The position numbers and the translations under genes are program-made. Positions 9,726-16,780 of a stretch of 64,000 nt of DNA are shown piece by piece; the first letter of the stretch is position 1, and the number at the start of each line of letters is the position of its first letter. This DNA comes from Sipunculus nudus (lineage: Eukaryota; Annelida; Sipuncula; Golfingiida; Sipunculidae). Location of the stretch: contig JAPPUL010000079.1 in the NCBI GenBank assembly GCA_026874595.1, positions 1,855,001-1,919,000 of the forward strand, read 5' to 3'. Below the pieces are notes generated by a model that did no database searches, was not told where the DNA came from, and was given only the letters and a program-made list of their open reading frames with translations.

Positions 9726-11006
9726 CTATTCCTCTTTCCCTACTTCCCTTTCTTGCTCTACCTTAACTCCATTAATACTTTTAAAAGATCCTGGATTTTC
9801 TATAAATATAGACTCTAAGCTTCTTCCGTCTTCTATGTCATTGCGATAAGGTATAAGTATTTGACTATCTTCCCCGCCTCTAAGGCCACTTTCTATTATT
9901 AGCTTCCCCGCAAGACCAGTGTCCAAAACCTTAAGTTTCCTTTTGTATACTTTCCCATCTAAAACCTCCAATACCATATACATCTTGTTTATTTCATCAT
10001 AAAATAAATCGTCTTGCAATAGCTCAACCACCTCTTTATTGGGAGATGTGATAATTACTTGTATCTCAAGTCCCGGTTTTAAATTTAAGCCTTTATTATC
10101 TATTTCAAGCTCTAGGTTTAATGTTTTAGTCGTTTTATCAAGCATCGGATAGTGTAATTTTACTTTTGCACGAATTTGCTTTTCTAACGTTGGTAAGTAT
10201 ATGTAAAAACTTGTACCCTTAAGTATATTGAAACTAGTTGCTTCCAATATGTGTTTTAAATCCTTCTGTGGTACGTGTACTATGACCTTTAGCTTGCTTA
10301 CATTCATTATCTCAAACAAAAGTTCATTAGCTTTTATTAAAGCTCCTATCTCTACAAGCCGTTTGGATATTATTCCGTTTATAGGACTTTTTATATGCAT
10401 AAAAGATATTTGATTATTTATTCGATCTAAGCTTGCACGAATCTCGCCTACCTTATAGTTTAGAGTTTCTATCTTCGTTTTGGCTGTCTGATAAGAGTAT
10501 TTTGCCTCATCAAGCTCGCTAATAGATATTATATTTTTCTCATATGCTCTTTTTGCCCTATCGTATACTATCTTTTTATGCTTTGTATAAACCCTTTGCT
10601 CTTTTATAGCCGATAAAGCGGTCTTTAGCTGTGCTTCCTTTTCTAACTTATCTTTTACAAGATCAACATCATCAAGATTTAACAAAGTGCTATCCCTATA
10701 AACACGATCTCCAACATCCGCTGACAAACTATCTACATAGCCTTTATGCTTGCTATATATTTTAAGATGTATCTTAGGTAAAAGCGTTTCGTAATATATT
10801 AGTTTATGACTCTTTTTAACCTTTTGGACTTTTATTACCTTAAAAGCACTTTTTTTATCTTTCTTTTTATCTACTTTCCTATTAGTTCCTTGTGAAGCTT
10901 TATGTTTTGTATTCTCAACAAATAGTTTTTGGTATATCCTTAGGCCTATTCCAATAATTAAAACTGTTATAGGAATTATTATGATTAATAAAGTCTTCTT
11001 TGACAT
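9726..11006 (-). CDS. Efflux RND membrane-fusion (periplasmic adaptor) protein
   Basis: Adaptor that links an inner-membrane RND pump to an outer-membrane channel. An N-terminal anchor helix (residues about 5-25, LLIIIIPITVLIIGIGL) is followed by a Lys-rich linker, the first lipoyl half with GYVDSLSADVGDRV, a coiled coil (about 110-195), the second lipoyl half with SPINGIISKRLVEIGALI, a beta-barrel domain and a membrane-proximal domain ending near ESGLRGGED. It is 426 aa and is the likely partner of the pump at 528-3641. In most genomes the two genes are adjacent; here argJ, the helicase and the oxidoreductase pair lie between them, suggesting the operon was split. Confidence 0.85.
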   Translation of the reverse strand: MSKKTLLIIIIPITVLIIGIGLRIYQKLFVENTKHKASQGTNRKVDKKKDKKSAFKVIKVQKVKKSHKLIYYETLLPKIHLKIYSKHKGYVDSLSADVGDRVYRDSTLLNLDDVDLVKDKLEKEAQLKTALSAIKEQRVYTKHKKIVYDRAKRAYEKNIISISELDEAKYSYQTAKTKIETLNYKVGEIRASLDRINNQISFMHIKSPINGIISKRLVEIGALIKANELLFEIMNVSKLKVIVHVPQKDLKHILEATSFNILKGTSFYIYLPTLEKQIRAKVKLHYPMLDKTTKTLNLELEIDNKGLNLKPGLEIQVIITSPNKEVVELLQDDLFYDEINKMYMVLEVLDGKVYKRKLKVLDTGLAGKLIIESGLRGGEDSQILIPYRNDIEDGRSLESIFIENPGSFKSINGVKVEQEREVGKEE

Positions 11007-11157
11007 ATGTTTTTTTGTTTATGCTTAATATTTAGTATAAGTATAATATTAAGATATTTTCTTTATAAACGTTAGCGCAAATGCAGTTTAAAAAGAACTA
11101 GTACCTTCCAATGTACTTGCTGTTGCTAGTAAAGTAGTATTTTGTTTTTTTGTTAGA

Positions 11158-11556
11158 TTAAAATAGAACTTGAGTTTTCCAAATATACCAATTAGGATAA
11201 ACATATACCCAAAAGCCCTCAGGAGTGTTCTTGTGTTTGAAATAGGAATCGAGCTTGGGGTTATAGCCATAGTCAAGGTATCCATTTTCAATATAAAGAA
11301 GCTGATTACAAATAACATCTTTATCCTCCGGCACAAAAAGCTTTTTAATAAGATTCTTATATCTCTTTTCAGCCGACACTCTAAGTTCCAAAGGCAGTTT
11401 TCGTATTCCTTGATAGTCTTTCTCCTTCTTTTCTTTCTTAGATTCTCCAAAAGCAGCTTCTGAGGCTTCTAAGGCTTCTGAGAATGAGGATATAGAAAGG
11501 CTTATCGAGAGTGCAAAAATCAAGATATAATATAGGCAAGTGAAAGTATGCGGCAT
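11158..11556 (-). CDS. Small exported protein of unknown function
   Basis: 132 aa. The N-terminus (TCLYYILIFALSISLSISSF) is a plausible signal peptide or anchor. A charged region (about 40-70: SKKEKKEKDY, KRYKNLIKK) follows, and the C-terminus is rich in Tyr and Trp (GFWVYVYPNWYIW). I do not recognise the family. The reading frame was preferred over the overlapping frame 11088-11450 because only this one has a secretion-type N-terminus and a soluble, aromatic-rich tail. The ribosome-binding site is weak. It precedes the membrane-fusion gene on the same strand. Confidence 0.6.
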   Translation of the reverse strand: MPHTFTCLYYILIFALSISLSISSFSEALEASEAAFGESKKEKKEKDYQGIRKLPLELRVSAEKRYKNLIKKLFVPEDKDVICNQLLYIENGYLDYGYNPKLDSYFKHKNTPEGFWVYVYPNWYIWKTQVLF

Positions 11557-11828
11557 TAAAGAACCTATTTTTTAAGGGACACAAGAATTATACAAGGACT
11601 ATACTTTGTGTATCTCTTTGCGTTTATAATTCAAAGGATATAATAATTTGTAAATAAAGCAATCTAATCTTAATATTAATCGATATTAATATAAAGCTAA
11701 ATTAATTATTTTGATAAAACGATATTAGTTAAAGTGGCTATGTATGAGGGATAAAGGTAGATTAGGCTATATTAAATTAATAAAAAAGTAATTATTAAAA
11801 AAAAAGTAAAGAGGCTGAGGTTTAATAT

Positions 11829-14363
11829 ATGTTAAAGGTGGTAAAAAATGGCATTAAAAAAGAGTATAGTAAAAGGCTCTTATTGATGCTATTACTAGTG
11901 TTAAAGTTTGAGATGGTGTATGGAGCAGAAGATGGGGGTAGAGTTTTTGCTGATAAGACTTATGAAGTAAATACTAAAAACGGTATAGCGCAAGGATTTT
12001 TCATAACAAAGGAAGGACATTTTCTAACGCAAGCTGGAATAATGGAAGGAATATACTCAACAAAGATAAAATTGTACATGAGATATACTGAAGATCTACT
12101 GAAATTAAAGACAGATAAAGAGCGAGGCTATACCCTGCTTAAAATGGATAAGGTGCTATCACATTGGGAGGTAGCAACGCTTGGGGACTCAGATACAGTT
12201 GACATAGGCGACAGACTATACATGATAAGAGGGGTTGAGCTTAGATATGCACAAGTATTGTCTCGGGAGTTGTCGTATAATGAATATAAACGTGAGGTTA
12301 TACTAGCGGATTTTGTAGGAAGAGAAGAGGATGCGGGACGTCCTGTTTACTCAGAAATAGATAAGAAGGTGGTAGGAATATATATAAAACATGGAGATAA
12401 TTATCTAGTAGTTCCAATAAACGTAATAAAGCCACAGATAAAGGAATATTTACAAGATCTTAGAGGATATGATGCAGAAGAAGATCCAGCGAGTTTATTT
12501 TTGGGTCAGGAAGTAATTAAGGAGATAGGTGGGCAATCAGAGTATAATTTTGTGAATATAAAAGAGAGTTATTTTTCAAACGACGGCAACATATATTTTC
12601 TTGATACAGCTGAGAAGGCTTTAGGAGTGATATATAAAGATAAACTGCTTATTGGAGGAGTAGATGGGGCAGTAGATGGGGCAGTAGATGAAGTAATATA
12701 TAGGGTAAAGCTATCAGAGCCAAAGAGTTTCACAGTTAGCCAAGATGGGCTTTTATATGTATTAGATGCAAAGAAGCTATTAATATTAAATCACAAACTT
12801 GAGACGGTAAAGGAGTTAAACTATGAGCTTGAGGGAGGAGATAAGGCTTCAAAGGTTTTCTGGCTTGGAGATAGATTATATATTAAAACGGAATCAAATT
12901 ATTACGTTATAAGATATAACAAGAGCAAAGGAGGTCTTAAGGCGAAAGAAGAGGTTATAGAAGTTGGTAATAGTTTTGATAATGTAAAAGGGTTTATGGA
13001 TGTAGCATATGAGACAAATAAGTCATACTGGTTATTTAGAAATGGATCTAAGGCGACATTATATGTAATGGGGGAAGATGAGGGTATAGCTAAGAAGATA
13101 ATGTTAGATGATAGATCTTTAGACTTAGCATCACTTTCGGTTCATAAAGGATATATATATATATTAGATAGGGAAAAAGAGGAGGTTATGGTATATGACA
13201 ATGAGGGTGAGTTTTTAAAACATTGGAAAGTAGATACAAGAGGAAGATATGCAGGTCATGCAAGGGATATAAGAATAAGTGAAGGAGGCATTGTACTAAT
13301 AAGTTATGATGGACTTCCTTATTTTAGGCTATACACGATAGAGGGTGAATTGGTAAAGGAGATAAGTTCAAGAGGGGATGATGATTTTGTATTACCTGTA
13401 TCGTTGGCGATAGATGAAGGCGGAAAGAATCTATTGGTAGGTAGCAAAGAAGGGATATTATATAAAGTATCTATAGGTAAAGAAGCAAGACAAGAAGCAA
13501 AAAAAGAGAATACTAGAAGGAAAGCAGATGTAAAGCTAGAGCAAGAAAAAGGAGTTATAGAAAGCAAAGGTATTAGTAATTCAGAAGAAGGGGAAGAGGA
13601 GGGAGAGGAGGAAGAAGGAAAAGCTAAGCAAAAAAAGATTAAAGACGACGTGGTTCTAAAAATAGTTTTGACAGATGATAGGGAAGAAGAAGTATCAATA
13701 AGGGGCTTAAAATATGTAGATAAACAGACAGTATATATAACCGATACAAAGAATAGTAAGATATTGTTATACCGTAATAAAGGTAGCAAATTTGAAATTG
13801 TTAAAACCCATGAAGATAAAATATTGGGAGACAGACGCTGTCCGATACAGCTTAGTGCAAGAGGAGATAAGGTATACATTTTAGACAAAGGAAACAGTCG
13901 AATATTAGAAATAGATAAAGGAGCTAATTTAAAGAGTTTTTTTGAATTAAAGAATAGTAAAAACAATTTGGTATTCGCACAAGATTTGACAATAAGCGAA
14001 GATGGGAAAAGGATTTATATACTTGGAGAGAACAAGCTACTAATGTATAAAGCAGAAGGCAAACTATTAAAAGAGATAAATATAGAAGAAGGAGAAAGCA
14101 GCTATATGGGTTATGCAAAAGGGCTTGAATATAGCGGCGGACTTTTGTATATAACAGATACTTATAATAACCGGATATTGGTCTACACAGAAGAATTCAA
14201 TTTAATAGGCTATTTTGGCAAACGAGGGGGAAGACTTGGTGAATTTATGTATCCTTGGGATATAGTATCAGGTGGTGATGGCAAATTATATATAGCAGAT
14301 AAAGGTAATCATAGAGTATTAGTTTATAGTAAGAAGGTTAATAATAATGAGGTTAATAAGTAG
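11829..14363 (+). CDS. Exported pseudo-trypsin plus NHL-repeat propeller protein
   Basis: 844 aa with a signal peptide (residues about 15-33, RLLLMLLLVLKFEMVYGA). Residues about 50-215 look like a trypsin/HtrA fold whose catalytic residues are lost: LTQAGIM stands where HtrA has LTNAHVV (His missing), GYTLLKM replaces DLALLKI (Asp missing), and EDAGRPVYS replaces GNSGGPL (Ser missing). Residues about 230-560 and 640-840 are beta-propeller repeats; the last are clear NHL repeats (GLLYITDTYNNRILVY, GKLYIADKGNHRVLVY). A Glu/Lys-rich linker lies near 560-605. Probably a periplasmic or surface binding protein rather than a protease; partner unknown. It is a single gene with a 270-bp upstream region. 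Confidence 0.8.
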   Translation: MLKVVKNGIKKEYSKRLLLMLLLVLKFEMVYGAEDGGRVFADKTYEVNTKNGIAQGFFITKEGHFLTQAGIMEGIYSTKIKLYMRYTEDLLKLKTDKERGYTLLKMDKVLSHWEVATLGDSDTVDIGDRLYMIRGVELRYAQVLSRELSYNEYKREVILADFVGREEDAGRPVYSEIDKKVVGIYIKHGDNYLVVPINVIKPQIKEYLQDLRGYDAEEDPASLFLGQEVIKEIGGQSEYNFVNIKESYFSNDGNIYFLDTAEKALGVIYKDKLLIGGVDGAVDGAVDEVIYRVKLSEPKSFTVSQDGLLYVLDAKKLLILNHKLETVKELNYELEGGDKASKVFWLGDRLYIKTESNYYVIRYNKSKGGLKAKEEVIEVGNSFDNVKGFMDVAYETNKSYWLFRNGSKATLYVMGEDEGIAKKIMLDDRSLDLASLSVHKGYIYILDREKEEVMVYDNEGEFLKHWKVDTRGRYAGHARDIRISEGGIVLISYDGLPYFRLYTIEGELVKEISSRGDDDFVLPVSLAIDEGGKNLLVGSKEGILYKVSIGKEARQEAKKENTRRKADVKLEQEKGVIESKGISNSEEGEEEGEEEEGKAKQKKIKDDVVLKIVLTDDREEEVSIRGLKYVDKQTVYITDTKNSKILLYRNKGSKFEIVKTHEDKILGDRRCPIQLSARGDKVYILDKGNSRILEIDKGANLKSFFELKNSKNNLVFAQDLTISEDGKRIYILGENKLLMYKAEGKLLKEINIEEGESSYMGYAKGLEYSGGLLYITDTYNNRILVYTEEFNLIGYFGKRGGRLGEFMYPWDIVSGGDGKLYIADKGNHRVLVYSKKVNNNEVNK

Positions 14364-14496
14364 ATTAAATGACAAATTAAATGATGTTATATATACTAAG
14401 TTATATACTAAAAAATCATATGCTAATAAACTGTAAAAGCCGGCAAAAGCATCTTACTATATTAAAGAGCTTAAGCCGGCAAACTCAGATACATTA

Positions 14497-14530
14497 ACAT
14501 AAATTTTAAACTACCTCCTTAAATTTATGT
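14497..14530. terminator. Inverted repeat between convergent genes
   Basis: ACATAAATTT (14497-14506) pairs perfectly with AAATTTATGT (14521-14530), giving a 10-bp stem. The 14-nt loop holds CTACCTCCTT on the plus strand, that is, a perfect AAGGAGG on the minus strand. It lies between the NHL gene (+) and a small lipoprotein gene (-) and could serve as a bidirectional, GC-free terminator. Two AAGCCGGCAAA-type repeats lie just before it (about 14438-14485). Confidence 0.45.
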
Positions 14531-14540
14531 TTAAACTATG

Positions 14541-14777
14541 TTATAGCAAATAATGTTTTTTGAAATAGCGATGAGTAATTAAATCGCTATTTTTCAATGA
14601 TTTAATAACTATCTTTTTGCTAATACCAATAGCCTTCTTTGTTTTGTTAATAGCATATTGATCAGCATGACCAACAGGCTCACAAGACATTGAAAAGAAG
14701 GTAGAGAGCATAATCGCAAAGATCCCAAAAAGCAAAATAGATGCTTTACTTTTCTTATAGCTAACGTGATATTTCAT
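14541..14777 (-). CDS. Small lipoprotein of unknown function
   Basis: About 78 aa from the ATG at 14775-14777, preceded by GAGG at a spacing of 6. The sequence MKYHVSYKKSKASILLFGIF continues to a lipobox-like FFSMSC, so it should be lipid-anchored after cleavage by LspA, which is encoded elsewhere in the window. The mature part is basic and about 50 residues long, with no motif I recognise. It converges on the NHL gene. Confidence 0.65.
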   Translation of the reverse strand: MKYHVSYKKSKASILLFGIFAIMLSTFFSMSCEPVGHADQYAINKTKKAIGISKKIVIKSLKNSDLITHRYFKKHYLL

Positions 14778-14954
14778 AACTGACCTCACAATATTTAGTT
14801 TACATAATATAAAACACGAGAGAAGGGCAAACAAACAATTATTTTAGGATAAAAGTAAAGGACTTTGTTTTTGATAAAGGGGTTTGTGCTGACAAGTTGT
14901 TACAAAACATAGTGTTATTTAGATGTATTAAGGGGTAAAAATAATTAATAATTA

Positions 14955-15803
14955 TTATAAACTACTTTTACTTTTTCTAATAATATCCTCTTGAAACTTT
15001 CTATCTTGAAACACTTCATCAGTGTCATTCAAATAATCTTTAATAACTTTATATTCAATATCGGAAAGAAAGTCACAAAGGAGGTCAAGGCCTTTAGATT
15101 TAAAAGGGATAAGACTTACTAAAGAAAGGTTTTGCTTTAAAGCAGCTAAAGATGCACCTTGTTCTCTATCAATAAGAACAAGAACATGTTTTAAGGATAT
15201 ATTTATATTTTGCTTTTTCGCTTCTTTATGTAAAGCATTAATGTACGTTTCTTTACTAGTAAACAAACTAGCAACATCATCAACTAAAATAACACTATCA
15301 TTATTAGAAAACCTACCTTCAATTAAAGACGAAACGCCATATGCTTTTTCCTTCTCCTCGTATTCTTTATTTGACTTTAGTTTTTGTCTAAAAAAGCCAG
15401 ACGGTATATTAGACTGTATCGAAATAGCAGTTGTAATGGGGATGGCAGCCATAGGAAGCCCAATAAGCGTTGTCCGTGTTTTATTGGTTTTTATCTTATG
15501 TTCAATTAATAAGGACAAAGCACAAGCAATTTTCTTAAGAATAAAAGGATAAGCAGAAAGGCGGCGTAAATTGATATAAAAAGGCGACCATTTACCCGAT
15601 GCAAGAGTATACCCATCTTTTTTATCGCGGAACCACGTTAGTATAAGCCCATTATGATATAAGTCTTTGAGTATCTCTCCCGCAAGCCTTTCAAAACGAA
15701 CTTCTATATCATTGTCTATATCATTGTCTTTAATGTTAGAGTGCTTAGCAGTATGGCTTAATCGTTCAGACATTTCTACTTTATCATTCATATTATTGTT
15801 CAC
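14955..15803 (-). CDS. pyrE: Orotate phosphoribosyltransferase-like protein
   Basis: Type I phosphoribosyltransferase that joins orotate to PRPP to make OMP in pyrimidine synthesis. The family signature LASGKWSPFYINLRRL is at about residues 67-82, and the PRPP loop VILVDDVASLFTSKETY at about 171-187. DREQGA corresponds to the usual DRQEGA. The N-terminus has about 35 extra residues rich in Asp/Asn, partly from a small duplication (DNDIDNDIE), and the total of 282 aa is longer than usual. The TSKE of the PRPP loop differs from the common TxGT. pyrD lies about 20 kb away. The gene follows bcp on the same strand with about 30 bp between. Confidence 0.78.
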   Translation of the reverse strand: MNNNMNDKVEMSERLSHTAKHSNIKDNDIDNDIEVRFERLAGEILKDLYHNGLILTWFRDKKDGYTLASGKWSPFYINLRRLSAYPFILKKIACALSLLIEHKIKTNKTRTTLIGLPMAAIPITTAISIQSNIPSGFFRQKLKSNKEYEEKEKAYGVSSLIEGRFSNNDSVILVDDVASLFTSKETYINALHKEAKKQNINISLKHVLVLIDREQGASLAALKQNLSLVSLIPFKSKGLDLLCDFLSDIEYKVIKDYLNDTDEVFQDRKFQEDIIRKSKSSL

Positions 15804-15834
15804 AATATAGATTTCATATTATTTCATAAGGAGC

Positions 15835-16296
15835 TTATATTGCGTTAAGGACTTCTTCCGTATGTCCATCAACTTTAACACGTCTAAATATTTTCTTTAT
15901 AAAACCCTTATCGTCAACAATAAAAGTAGAGCGTTCAATGCCCATATATTTTTTACCGAAGTTAGATTTCTCTTTCCAAACACCATAAAGCTTAGATGCA
16001 ACTAACTCCTCATCACAAAGCAGTAAAAAGTTAAGGTTATATTTATTAATAAACTTTGAATGAGACTGAGCATCATCCTTGCTAATTCCAATTATGATAG
16101 TATTTTTGTCTTTAAATAACTTATCATTATCTCGAAAAGAGCAAGCTTCTTTTGTACATCCTGGGGTATCGTCCTTAGGGTAGAAGTAAATTACAACATT
16201 CTTTCCCTTGAATGAGTCTAAGGAGACATCCTCACCTTTAGCATCTTTGAGAGTAAATGATGGAGCTTTATCTCCAACCTGTAATTTTGAATCCAT
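15835..16296 (-). CDS. bcp: Thioredoxin-dependent peroxiredoxin, Bcp/PrxQ type
   Basis: Reduces hydrogen peroxide and organic peroxides with electrons from thioredoxin. About 153 aa from the ATG at 16294-16296 (AAAGGA upstream; an in-frame upstream extension is unsupported). Motifs: VGDKAPSFTLKDAKG, then VVIYFYPKDDTPGCTKEAC with the peroxidatic Cys and a resolving Cys five residues later, as in the BCP subfamily; GIERSTFIVDDKG near the C-terminus is also typical. It is the first gene of a short minus-strand run with pyrE. Confidence 0.93.
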   Translation of the reverse strand: MDSKLQVGDKAPSFTLKDAKGEDVSLDSFKGKNVVIYFYPKDDTPGCTKEACSFRDNDKLFKDKNTIIIGISKDDAQSHSKFINKYNLNFLLLCDEELVASKLYGVWKEKSNFGKKYMGIERSTFIVDDKGFIKKIFRRVKVDGHTEEVLNAI

Positions 16297-16604
16297 AAAT
16301 AAAAATCCTTTGTGAAGCACACAAAAAAACAACTTTAAAAGCTAATCTGTGCTTTTTGAGACTAAATATAAATAAATATTTTAAAAAAAGTAAAAGAGCC
16401 TGGGGAAAAAGTAGAAAAAAGTAAAAGAAGATTAGTTTTTTTTAACTAACTTATAGTTGAGCCTGAGCAAGGAACATAAAGCTTATTAACATAAAGATAA
16501 AATAAAAAATGTTTTAAGCTATAATATTACGAGGCTTTATTTTTAATATTTTATTTTTAATATAAAGTCAAAGCGAACTAGGCATTAAAATTTTAAAAAG
16601 CAAT

Positions 16605-16670
16605 AGAGATTGCGAAGAGATTGCGAAGAGATTGCGAATAGATTGCCGATAGATTGCCGATAGATTGGAA
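16605..16670. repeat. 11-bp tandem repeats, about six copies
   Basis: Units of the form gagattgcgaa (three copies), then tagattgccga (three copies), run without a break. They lie in the 448-bp gap between bcp (-) and the HD-like gene (+). Apart from AT-rich sequence that must hold both promoters I see no other element in this gap. Confidence 0.85.
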
Positions 16671-16780
16671 ATAAATAGTTTAAATATTATCTTAAGTGTA
16701 TTAAAAGTATACATACAGCAATCTTCTAAAGCTAAATATATGCTATAAGATATATACTACAAGAAGGTAAGGAGTATAAA

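Noticed and set aside
11088-11450. 120-aa minus-strand frame overlapping the small exported protein
   Set aside because: Basic, low-complexity translation without a secretion signal; the overlapping frame 11158-11556 is the better gene.
13319-13966. 215-aa minus-strand frame inside the NHL gene
   Set aside because: Ser/Leu/Phe-rich shadow of the purine-rich coding strand of a well-supported gene.
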